Assembly: GCA_003281635.1 (NCBI GenBank)
Contig: QCBK01000001.1
Span: 62,001-126,000 of the forward strand
Reading direction: 5' to 3'
DNA length: 64,000 bases
Source: Prochlorococcus sp. AG-347-G22
GTDB lineage: Bacteria; Cyanobacteriota; Cyanobacteriia; PCC-6307; Cyanobiaceae
This document shows, piece after piece, positions 1 to 6,865 of the stretch (position 1 is its first letter; each line of letters begins with the position of its first letter). Below the pieces are notes generated by a model. The model ran no database searches and had not been told where the DNA came from. It saw only the letters and a program-made list of their open reading frames with translations. A program made the position numbers and the translations under genes.

Positions 1-265
1 CCTGAAGAGCTGCTTGATGTCCAAAATTTCGTGAAAGAACTAATAATTTAATTCTGGAATCTTTTGAAGCAATAGATTTAATAATATCTTTAGTTTGATC
101 AGTACTGCCATCATCTATAAAAATAATTTCATGTTTATATATTGAATTACTTTTTGCAATTACTTCCTTAATCCTCTTTATAGTTACTTCTACAACGTCT
201 GCTTCGTTGAAGCATGGAATCACCCACGAAATCAAAGCATTGTTTTCAAGACTAGAAATTTCCAA
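1..265 (-). CDS. Family 2 glycosyltransferase, N-terminal fragment
   Basis: The gene runs leftward and leaves the window at base 1, so only about 88 N-terminal residues are visible. They hold two marks of the GT-A fold of family 2: an opening strand with IPCFNEA (residues 16-22) and the nucleotide-sugar motif FIDDGSTD (49-56), followed by SRNFGHQAAL. This combination is typical of the dolichol-phosphate-mannose synthase / GtrB-like branch, which moves a sugar from a nucleotide donor to a polyprenyl phosphate at the membrane. The membrane segments that would confirm this lie outside the window. No ATG fits the frame. I chose the TTG at 263-265, six codons before the conserved region begins; this start is uncertain. 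The sugar and acceptor cannot be told. Confidence 0.8.
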   Translation of the reverse strand, partial: MEISSLENNALISWVIPCFNEADVVEVTIKRIKEVIAKSNSIYKHEIIFIDDGSTDQTKDIIKSIASKDSRIKLLVLSRNFGHQAALQ

Positions 266-497
266 AAATGAGATAAAATGTATAACTAAATAATAGCGGA
301 AAGAGAAGGTGTGAACATTAATGACATTTTATGACCTAAACAGATTTCAAGTGCGGCAAGTGATATTTGAACTACTTTAGTTAGTTATTTAAATATTATT
401 TTTTATTGAACATTTTCATAAAATTCCTCTCTCAGACTAGTTTCTTGAAATAAATTTTTAATCTTTGTATTTATAGACTATGACTAATTTCTTATGT

Positions 498-503
498 TAT
501 AGT
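498..503 (+). promoter_or_regulatory. Possible -10 element of tRNA-Ser
   Basis: The hexamer TATAGT lies about 30 bases before the tRNA and is preceded by an AT-rich stretch. No good -35 hexamer stands at the usual spacing. If it is the -10 box, transcription would start near 510 and leave a 5' leader of about 25 nucleotides. Confidence 0.3.
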
Positions 504-534
504 TTTTAAGTTCAACAAAACTGAATAGCCCTTT

Positions 535-621
535 GGAGGGGTGGTCGAGTGGTTTAAGGCTCTAGTCTTGAAAACTAGCGTATCTGCAAGGGTACCGTGG
601 GTTCGAATCCCACCCCCTCCG
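535..621 (+). tRNA. tRNA-Ser (anticodon TGA)
   Basis: An 87-nucleotide cloverleaf folds by hand. The acceptor stem GGAGGGG (535-541) pairs with CCCCTCC (614-620) and the discriminator base is G621. The anticodon stem CTAGT/ACTAG encloses the loop CTTGAAA with anticodon TGA at 569-571, which reads UCA codons. A long variable arm (about 579-596) marks it as a class II tRNA of the serine type. The T arm carries GTTCGAATC. The 3' CCA is not encoded. It sits between a glycosyltransferase gene and a run of small genes of unknown function. Confidence 0.97.
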
Positions 622-694
622 TTTAAATAAAAAGAACCGAATAATATAAACGCCTTTTTGAAACGTTATTGTTAAGATAAGTCTTATTTAGATT

Positions 695-895
695 ATGAGT
701 AAAGGATTTGCCACAGATAATTTAATATCCAAAAAATCGAAAAAAAAAGTTATTTCAAATGAACCGAAAGGAAGATTAATATCTTGGTCTCCTTGGCCCC
801 CTGCTGATTTTCAAACACGATATCCTGCTTTCCCTTTTGTCCTTACAATATTGATTATAGTTATTGGCCAATGGTACCTTTCTCTAATCAGGTGA
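695..895 (+). CDS. Small single-pass membrane protein, unknown function
   Basis: I do not recognise this 66-residue protein. Its first half is basic (SKKSKKK at residues 12-18), then comes a Trp/Pro-rich patch (WSPWPPADF, 31-39), and residues 45-63 form one hydrophobic segment ending at the C terminus. A basic N terminus followed by one segment suggests a membrane-anchored protein with its soluble part in the cytoplasm. The ATG start fits well and no longer reading is needed. It lies 73 bases after tRNA-Ser and 53 before the next rightward gene. Confidence 0.6.
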   Translation: MSKGFATDNLISKKSKKKVISNEPKGRLISWSPWPPADFQTRYPAFPFVLTILIIVIGQWYLSLIR

Positions 896-948
896 ACCGA
901 AACTATTTTTTAATTTAAATTAAGATAAATTTAGTTTGAGAATTAATT

Positions 949-1533
949 TTGTTTTTTTCAATTTTATTATTTGCCCACTTTCAAGCGGCAATCATCCCAA
1001 TATTATTAGGTATTAGATCGATTAATAAATTTAAACATATAAGCAAGAACAAATTGATACCTTTCGGATTTATTTTTTTAGGATTTGCTTCGATTTCTGA
1101 AATGATAGATCATACTCAAACATCTTGGATTTATGTAGATCACTCCTCTTTCTTTAATTGGTTATTTTATTCTTTCCTATCTTTAGGTCTAACATGTTTA
1201 TCAATATCAGTTATAAAAAATAAATTTATTCAAAAAACTAATTTTTGCATTTCTTTATGTTCAATAATCTCATATTTTTTATTTGATAAATCTATTGCTC
1301 TTCTTTTTCAAGTAATAATAAGTATCCTTCTAATTATTAATTGGCAAAGAGTTTTTAAAGATTGGCTTTTTATCCTTTACCCAATATTTGGTATTTTTTT
1401 TACGACTTTCTTTGGAACAAGGCTCTCAATTAGTGGCGATCAATTTTGGCATGTTTTAATAGGCCCATCTGGAACAATTAGCGTTCTAACCTTTTATTTA
1501 GTATTAAAGAGATCGGGCAAAAAATTTACTTAA
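949..1533 (+). CDS. Polytopic membrane protein, unknown function
   Basis: The 194 residues are almost all hydrophobic and give about six predicted membrane segments. I cannot assign a family. Charged or polar residues that stand out in the membrane context are EMIDHTQTSW (about 56-65) and DQFWHVLIGPSG (about 166-177); paired Asp and His residues in such places sometimes bind a metal, but this is only a thought. The reading starts at a TTG at 949; no in-frame ATG precedes the first hydrophobic segment. The following secreted protein starts eight bases after the stop, so the two are probably co-transcribed. Confidence 0.55.
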   Translation: MFFSILLFAHFQAAIIPILLGIRSINKFKHISKNKLIPFGFIFLGFASISEMIDHTQTSWIYVDHSSFFNWLFYSFLSLGLTCLSISVIKNKFIQKTNFCISLCSIISYFLFDKSIALLFQVIISILLIINWQRVFKDWLFILYPIFGIFFTTFFGTRLSISGDQFWHVLIGPSGTISVLTFYLVLKRSGKKFT

Positions 1534-1540
1534 GACTCTT

Positions 1541-1870
1541 ATGAAAATATTTGTATTTACAAGTTTTATAGTGTGCTTAGTCACAATAATCTCTCCAGTA
1601 AGAATCCTTGCTGATACGGCACTTGATGTGTACATGAATGATTTTTATTCTAAATCGAATGAAGCTAGCCAGATTCTTAAAGAAATCGAAAATAGTCTAA
1701 AAGAGGGATCAAGAAAAAAAGTATGCTCTAGGCAAAGAGAAGCAGCAAGATTAGGCCTATTAGCTAATAAATCATTAATTAAAGCCTTTGAAATAGAGGG
1801 AGCTAATCCGCCAATGCAAGCAATAAAAGCAAGTCAACAAAGATGGGAATCTATTCTGAATGAGTGCTGA
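1541..1870 (+). CDS. Small secreted protein, unknown function
   Basis: The protein has 109 residues. Residues 1-24 look like a Sec signal peptide (Lys2, hydrophobic core, likely cleavage after ILA at 22-24). The mature part of about 85 residues is helical in character and ends in cysteine: Cys62 and Cys109 are the only cysteines after the signal and could form one disulfide. It is probably periplasmic or lumenal. It follows the membrane protein at 949-1533 by eight bases and converges on the Tic20-like gene. No family is recognised. Confidence 0.6.
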   Translation: MKIFVFTSFIVCLVTIISPVRILADTALDVYMNDFYSKSNEASQILKEIENSLKEGSRKKVCSRQREAARLGLLANKSLIKAFEIEGANPPMQAIKASQQRWESILNEC

Positions 1871-1897
1871 AGAAAGTAAGTAAATCTATAAATCTTT

Positions 1898-2332
1898 TTA
1901 AATTTGCATTCTTACAGATTTACTAATTAAGGGAATTTCAGGTTCAACTCCATAAATACATTTAGAAATCGAATAAATAAAAATAGATAGTGTAAATATA
2001 AAAATTATTGATCCTAATTCAACTACAGGAAATATTCTCAAGAGATATGAAATTATTATTAAAGCAATATCAATTAATAAAGCTTGGCATGCGTTATATC
2101 TAACGAAATAGGGAACATTTGGATTTCTTACTAATCCAGCAAACAAAATTATAAATAATAAAAAACTACCAAAAGGCAAAGATTTTTCAATTATTGCTAT
2201 TGGGAAAGTTAATAATAATAGTATTTTTAAAAATGAATATTTATAGAACAAATAATATCCAAAAGGTATTGATGCCTTTAACGGCAAAGTATACAAAAAT
2301 ACTGATGAGAGTCTTTGGAATATCTGATTCAA
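1898..2332 (-). CDS. Tic20-like membrane protein
   Basis: This 144-residue leftward gene encodes a protein with about four membrane segments. The stretch RNPNVPYFVRYNACQALLID (residues 68-87) matches the conserved core of the Tic20/Ycf60 family, the cyanobacterial relatives of the chloroplast inner-envelope import component Tic20. The bacterial role of these proteins is not settled; a place in the plasma or thylakoid membrane follows from the sequence. Length agrees with bacterial members. The ATG is at 2330-2332 and no overlapping gene competes. The family call rests on the core motif and topology, not on an alignment. Confidence 0.7.
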   Translation of the reverse strand: MNQIFQRLSSVFLYTLPLKASIPFGYYLFYKYSFLKILLLLTFPIAIIEKSLPFGSFLLFIILFAGLVRNPNVPYFVRYNACQALLIDIALIIISYLLRIFPVVELGSIIFIFTLSIFIYSISKCIYGVEPEIPLISKSVRMQI

Positions 2333-2466
2333 TATATTATTGAAATTTCGTATTCATATTTTAACCTAATTTTTTGAACTTAATAAAAAGACTTATTTTT
2401 TGAAAAAATCAACTTTGGCAGATGGTTATAAAATATTAGATAATTGATTCAGGTTCATAATTCAAA

Positions 2467-2856
2467 ATGCGTATCCTACATACAATGTTGAGGGTTGGAG
2501 ATTTAGATAAATCCATTGATTTCTACGTCAATAGATTAGGAATGGATTTATTACGAAAAAAGGATTACCCTCATGGAAAATTCACTTTGGCATTTGTTGG
2601 TTATGGCTCAGAAAAAGAAAACTCAGTAATTGAATTAACTTATAACTGGGACAAAAAGTCTGAAGACTATGAGCTTGGAGATAAATATGGTCATATAGCT
2701 ATTGGAGTAAAAGATATTCATCTAATTTGCCAAGGATTAGAAAAAAATGGTTGTAAAATAACAACCAAACCTAAAACAATGAAAAACAGTACTACTGTCT
2801 TGGCTTTTGTTGAGGATCCTGATGGTTATAAAATTGAACTTATTGAAAGAGATTAA
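2467..2856 (+). CDS. gloA: Lactoylglutathione lyase (glyoxalase I)
   Basis: The enzyme turns the glutathione hemithioacetal of methylglyoxal into S-lactoylglutathione in the cytoplasm. The 129 residues have the doubled beta-alpha-beta-beta-beta vicinal-oxygen-chelate fold. The four expected metal ligands are all present: His5, Glu56, His76 and Glu124, at nearly the same positions as His5, Glu56, His74 and Glu122 of the E. coli enzyme. The short form without long insertions resembles the nickel/cobalt-using bacterial class. Other family hallmarks are [12 protein letters not shown] and [12 protein letters not shown]. It is a single-gene unit with over 100 bases on its left. Confidence 0.95.
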   Translation: MRILHTMLRVGDLDKSIDFYVNRLGMDLLRKKDYPHGKFTLAFVGYGSEKENSVIELTYNWDKKSEDYELGDKYGHIAIGVKDIHLICQGLEKNGCKITTKPKTMKNSTTVLAFVEDPDGYKIELIERD

Positions 2857-2878
2857 AAGCTCAGAAGTTTTTAATTAA

Positions 2879-3007
2879 ATAAACAAATCAATAAAATTTA
2901 AAAAGATTGAATTATCAAATATATCGTTTTCAATTTACGAAAAAATACCTCTAAAATCACATTGGATGGATTCTGCAGTTTCAATTATTGTAAAAGATTA
3001 TTTCTAA
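2879..3007 (+). pseudogene. Possible decayed gene remnant
   Basis: One frame stays open for 42 codons and ends at the stop 3005-3007. It reads like real protein (for example SFSIYEKIPLKSHWMDS) rather than like AT-rich filler, but it has no start codon near its left end; its only Met is late. It lies in the 267-base gap between gloA and the next gene, where I see no other signal. It may be the tail of a lost gene, or chance. Confidence 0.2.
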
Positions 3008-3123
3008 GACGAAGAATTATTAAAAAAAAAAATTAAAATTTTAAATAATCTATATTAATTCTATTTAGAATACATAGACAATCCATATAGATTTATATAT
3101 CATAGAATTATCTTATAAAGCTT

Positions 3124-3621
3124 ATGCCTAGTAATTGGTCAAAAATAAGAGATGAATGGCTTGATAGAACCGCGATTGCGAAAGATGATGCTAAATGGGC
3201 ATTGGAAGCTTTAATTAATTCTGAAGAAGAGTTATTTGAAATAGAACAAAAAATAAAGAATAAAGAGGACGCTATAAGCCAAGTAAAATTTTTGAAGAAA
3301 AAAGTTAAAGAAACTATTTCCTCTAAAGAAGTTAGTCTCGATGATATTGCATTAAATACTTCAAATTCAAACAAAGTACAGATCTCAGTACCATCAAATC
3401 TAACTTATCTTTTGAAAGTTTGGGCCGCAGCAGAAGGAAGAGATCTATCAAGTGTTGCTTTTCAATGTTTAGAAACTGGTATAAGGGAAATGAAAAGCAA
3501 AGGTTCAATACCTTCAATAGCAGTAAATAGATACGATTCGGCCTGTCAAAAGAGGATTGCACTAGCAGAAGTAAACAATCTATTGGAGAAATACGAATTA
3601 GCTCAGGATGAAATCAAATAA
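3124..3621 (+). CDS. Ribbon-helix-helix-like protein with N-terminal coiled coil
   Basis: The 165-residue protein has two parts. Residues 28-65 are rich in Glu and Lys with a coiled-coil look. Residues 84-123 (KVQISVP, then two helices spaced as in LLKVWAAAEGRDLSSVAFQCLETGI) resemble the ribbon-helix-helix fold of CopG/Arc regulators, in which a beta strand from each partner of a dimer reads DNA. That similarity is by pattern only. The next gene starts two bases after the stop, so the two form an operon. Function is unknown; a DNA-binding regulator is the best guess. Confidence 0.55.
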   Translation: MPSNWSKIRDEWLDRTAIAKDDAKWALEALINSEEELFEIEQKIKNKEDAISQVKFLKKKVKETISSKEVSLDDIALNTSNSNKVQISVPSNLTYLLKVWAAAEGRDLSSVAFQCLETGIREMKSKGSIPSIAVNRYDSACQKRIALAEVNNLLEKYELAQDEIK

Positions 3622-3623
3622 TT

Positions 3624-4016
3624 ATGAATAACAGAAAAATCATTAAAGGATACAAAACATTAATATCATCAAGATTTAATTTAGATACTTCTGTAGATAA
3701 ATCTAATGATGGAATAATTTATACTCTTTATTCTGATGCATTTAATTCACTTAAAGTTGGTTTTGCTGAAAATGATAAGGTACTAGAAAAAAAATTATCA
3801 AGTGAAGCATTGATATTATTAGATATAAAAAAAGGCAAAAAGAAAGATCTATGTTTATTAATAACCACTCTAAATGAACTTGGCATCAAATATTCAGATA
3901 ATTTTTATTTCAAATACTCAGGTTCTTTAATGAAACATTTATCTACTTTGGGATGGCCTGTTGGAAGATCACTTTATAAACAAAGAAAGATTAAAAAAGA
4001 ACTTGTATGTGCATAA
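3624..4016 (+). CDS. Unknown protein downstream of the RHH-like gene
   Basis: I do not recognise this 130-residue basic protein. It has no signal peptide or membrane segment. The pattern YTLYSDAFNSLKVGFAEND (residues 33-51) followed by LEKKL is faintly like the KIGxTxxLEKRL core of GIY-YIG proteins of the T5orf172/MUG113 kind, and ends with LSTLGWPVG. The key tyrosines are not clear, so I do not name it a nuclease. It starts two bases after the RHH-like gene and is surely made with it. Its stop lies two bases from that of the convergent pentapeptide gene. Confidence 0.5.
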   Translation: MNNRKIIKGYKTLISSRFNLDTSVDKSNDGIIYTLYSDAFNSLKVGFAENDKVLEKKLSSEALILLDIKKGKKKDLCLLITTLNELGIKYSDNFYFKYSGSLMKHLSTLGWPVGRSLYKQRKIKKELVCA

Positions 4017-4018
4017 AT

Positions 4019-4492
4019 TTAAATGTAATCGCACTCTAAAGTTTCTCTGGTTTCTCTATTTGTAATTGGATTAGTTCCAGTAGCACTTTCACAAAATTTC
4101 CTAATAATATCTTTTGGCAAAAACACATTTGTGAAGTCTGCGCCTTGTATTTTTACATTTTCAAACTGGGTACTATAAGCAAAAGAATCCTCCAAGTTAG
4201 TATTTGATAAGTCTGTTCCATCTAAAACAGCCGAGTCTAAAGTTACTTCTCTCAAGTTGGAGTTACTTAAATTAGTATCTTTCAATTTTGCTCCATAAAG
4301 AGTCGCATTTTGGAGCTCACAACCTGACAAATTTGCGTCTTGCAAATCAGTCAAATAGAAAGTTGCTCCTTTTAAATCAGCTCCAGAAAAATCAGCCCCT
4401 ACCAAAGATTGTTTACCATAATCCAACGCAGCGAAGCTTCTAAAAGGGAGGGTTAAAACAACTATTAAAAAAGTTAAAATTATAAATCTCAT
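4019..4492 (-). CDS. Secreted pentapeptide-repeat protein
   Basis: Residues 1-21 are a Sec signal peptide (hydrophobic core, cleavage near SFA). Residues 30-124 are about 19 pentapeptide repeats of the A(D/N)LXX type, for example GADFS, GADLK, DANLS, DTNLS and DGTDLS, which stack as a right-handed four-sided beta helix. Two cysteines lie in the C-terminal tail (Cys134, Cys153) and one in the helix (Cys59). The location should be the periplasm or thylakoid lumen, where cyanobacteria carry several such proteins of unknown role. It converges with the gene pair on its right-hand strand. Confidence 0.85.
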   Translation of the reverse strand: MRFIILTFLIVVLTLPFRSFAALDYGKQSLVGADFSGADLKGATFYLTDLQDANLSGCELQNATLYGAKLKDTNLSNSNLREVTLDSAVLDGTDLSNTNLEDSFAYSTQFENVKIQGADFTNVFLPKDIIRKFCESATGTNPITNRETRETLECDYI

Positions 4493-4599
4493 TTGTTTGA
4501 ATAGTATTTCAATAAATTCTAACTTCTTAAGCTGAAATCTAAAAATTAATTATTTACTCAATGCTATATTTATTAAAATAGCAAATCACGAAATAGGTT

Positions 4600-6240
4600 T
4601 TGGATTTAAGTCCTTATGATGCAATTGTTGTTGGTTCTGGAGCAACAGGAGGAATAGCAGCACTTACATTGGCAGAACAAGGGATCAAAGTTTTAGTAAT
4701 AGAAGCAGGGCCTCAAGTTAAAAGGGATGAAGCTAGTAATTATGAGCCAAAAAGTACATTAAAAAGATTATCAGGAGTAATAACAAAAAAACATGCCAAT
4801 CAGTGCCAACATCCTGGTTATTGGAAAAATAATCCTGACTTATATTCAAATGAATTGAAGCATCCTTATGAATTTCCAAAAAAAAAGCCATTTCTTTGGA
4901 CACAAGGTAAACAATATGGGGGGAGATCATTAACTTGGGGAGGCATAACATTAAGACTTTCCTCAGAAGACTTTCATCCGGCTAAAAAAGACGGATTCGG
5001 GCCAAACTGGCCTATTGCATACGAAGAAATTTCGCCACACTACGATTTTATTGAAAATTTCTGCGGAATTTATGGACGAAAAGATGATATCAAGGAGGTC
5101 CCAAACGGAAAATATATTAGTGAAATTCCTCTTACAGAAAACGAAAATGTTTTTGGCAGCAAAGTTAAATCAAAATTAAACTATCCATTTATCCAATCAA
5201 GAGGATTTGACCGTAATTCATCTGTGAAAGAAAAGAATTGGCCCAAGTCCTCTAGCGTAGGAAGCTCTTTAAAAAAAGCTTTAGATACTGGAAATGTACA
5301 AATAATCTCTAATTGCCTAGTGGAGTCTTTTGAGATTAACAAGATAACAGAGCTTGCCTCAAAACTAACGATTGTAAACCTAGAAAATGGACACAAAGAA
5401 GTATTTGATTGTGATTTGATTCTTCTTTGCGCATCAACAATTTCAACACTGAGAATACTTCTGAACTCCGAATACAAATCAAATTCCTCAGGGTTTAAAG
5501 ATAATTCTGGGAAATTAGGTAAATACCTAATGGATCACATATCTGTCTGTAGATTTTTTTCAGTCCCAAAAGCAAAAAACTCAGATAATTCACTAGATAA
5601 TCCTCCAGATCTTTCTGGAGCAGGCAGCTTCTTTATTCCTTTTGGTTCAAATTTACCAGAAATTGACGACATAAATTTCCATAGAGGATATGGAATCTGG
5701 GGGGCAATTGATAGATTAGGGATACCTAAATTTTTACAAAAAGACGCAAACAAATCCATTGGCTTTCTTATCGCCCATGGTGAAGTCCTTCCTAGAGAGA
5801 AAAACTCAGTTTCTCTCTCAAGAAAAACAGATAAATGGGGAATACCAATTCCCTATATTGAATTCGAATGGAGCGAGAATGAGTTAAATATGGCAAAACA
5901 TATGGAAAAAACAATACAAAAAGCAATCAAAGCTGCAAATGGGAAAATAAAAAATATTGATGAACTAATGAATATTCCATTAGGGAGTTTATTTACAAAA
6001 AATTTGATAGCACTTTCAAATAGTCCTCCTCCTCCTGGGTACTATATTCATGAGGTAGGGGGAGCACCAATGGGGTTAAATGAAGAAAATAGCGTAGTTG
6101 ATAAATTTAACAGATTGTGGAGATGTAAGAATGTACTGGTACTAGATGGAGCATGCTGGCCCACATCCTCTTGGCAAAGCCCCACACTTACAATGATGGC
6201 CTTAAGTAGAAGAGCCTGTTTAAATATTAAAAAGACTTAG
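4600..6240 (+). CDS. GMC-family FAD oxidoreductase
   Basis: The 546-residue protein has the layout of glucose-methanol-choline flavoenzymes. The ADP-binding strand is AIVVGSGATGG (residues 8-18). GGRSLTWGG lies near residue 110 in the flavin-contact region. The C-terminal domain has HEVGGAPMG (His484 is the likely catalytic histidine) and SPTLTMMALSRRA, the family's closing motif. These enzymes oxidise an alcohol or sugar; the substrate cannot be read from the sequence. There is no signal peptide. The start is a TTG at 4600, directly before the Rossmann fold, and no ATG fits better. Its 3' end overlaps the opposite small gene by 14 bases. Confidence 0.85.
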   Translation: MDLSPYDAIVVGSGATGGIAALTLAEQGIKVLVIEAGPQVKRDEASNYEPKSTLKRLSGVITKKHANQCQHPGYWKNNPDLYSNELKHPYEFPKKKPFLWTQGKQYGGRSLTWGGITLRLSSEDFHPAKKDGFGPNWPIAYEEISPHYDFIENFCGIYGRKDDIKEVPNGKYISEIPLTENENVFGSKVKSKLNYPFIQSRGFDRNSSVKEKNWPKSSSVGSSLKKALDTGNVQIISNCLVESFEINKITELASKLTIVNLENGHKEVFDCDLILLCASTISTLRILLNSEYKSNSSGFKDNSGKLGKYLMDHISVCRFFSVPKAKNSDNSLDNPPDLSGAGSFFIPFGSNLPEIDDINFHRGYGIWGAIDRLGIPKFLQKDANKSIGFLIAHGEVLPREKNSVSLSRKTDKWGIPIPYIEFEWSENELNMAKHMEKTIQKAIKAANGKIKNIDELMNIPLGSLFTKNLIALSNSPPPPGYYIHEVGGAPMGLNEENSVVDKFNRLWRCKNVLVLDGACWPTSSWQSPTLTMMALSRRACLNIKKT

Positions 6241-6484
6241 AGGGTGTAAATAATTGATTTAAATAAATTTCTGATACAGAATTATCTGTACAACCGTTTT
6301 GAACGAGAAAAGTAGCTAATGCTGAATTTATAAGCTTATATTGATCCCAAGTCGGGTTACTTAAAACGAAATCTTTCATAGTATTGTAAAGAGTTTCTGA
6401 AAGCTCTGTTTCTAATGAGACTTTATTTGATGAGCACTCTACGAGTTTCTTATCAGTTAAATTTGTTTGGTTGATTTGATTCAT
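6227..6484 (-). CDS. Small unknown protein
   Basis: This is an 85-residue acidic, soluble protein with two cysteines (Cys17, Cys70). Residues 25-60 look helical (LETELSETLYNTMKDFVLSNPTWDQYKLINSALATFL). No family is recognised. Its tail overlaps the end of the GMC oxidoreductase gene by 14 bases on the opposite strand, which is common in compact genomes. The region before its start is the longest gene-free gap of the window. Confidence 0.55.
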   Translation of the reverse strand: MNQINQTNLTDKKLVECSSNKVSLETELSETLYNTMKDFVLSNPTWDQYKLINSALATFLVQNGCTDNSVSEIYLNQLFTPSKSF

Positions 6485-6865
6485 TAATTTATTTTTTCTA
6501 CCTCAACAATAATGATATTTTTCTCTAAAAATATCAAGAAAAATATTCTGGTAAACTTTTCAAATTATCAAATAAGACTCATGTTATATATAGGTTTTTA
6601 AAAAACTTCTTTTTCAAATAAGAAAATTGAATAGATCCTAAAAAAAAGTCAACAATAATGTTGAAGTCCTGTTTTTTTTGAAAAATACTGCCATTTCTAA
6701 TCCAGTGTGGATTTGGACGTGGAAAACAACCTGCAAATTGTGGAAAATCTAGCTCAAAATACTTTCACGATTTTATATTAAGAATACTTATATATACTGA
6801 GTCTATTAAGACTAAGTCGAGAAAGAGACAGGTGATTCATTGATTTCAACGGATTTTCTTAAGAT
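6485..6865. other. Gene-free gap of 381 bases
   Basis: No reading frame of note occurs on either strand. The gap lies upstream of the small leftward gene and downstream of leftward cbiX. It holds three DnaA-box-like sites (6706-6747), then an AT-rich run with TATATATA (about 6789-6796), and a perfect five-base inverted repeat AGTCT-ATTA-AGACT (6800-6813). A small rightward transcript from 6800 on is possible, but nothing in the sequence proves it. Confidence 0.5.
6706..6747 (-). promoter_or_regulatory. Cluster of three DnaA-box-like sites
   Basis: Three nine-base sites in one orientation read on the minus strand as AAATCCACA (6706-6714), TTTTCCACG (6718-6726) and TTTTCCACA (6739-6747). The last is a perfect copy of the box used by cyanobacterial DnaA; the second differs at one base and the first at two. 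Spacing between starts is 12 and 21 bases. An AT-rich run follows. Such clusters mark replication origins, DnaA-titration sites or DnaA-regulated promoters. No replication gene is near, so I do not call it an origin. Confidence 0.4.

Noticed and set aside
321-380. 19-codon frame with ATG 321 preceded by GAGAAGG
   Set aside because: The peptide (MTFYDLNRFQ onward) has no membrane segment or known motif and is too short to separate from chance.
6485-6865. The gap as the replication origin
   Set aside because: Only one of three DnaA boxes is perfect and no dnaA, dnaN or other replication gene is near.
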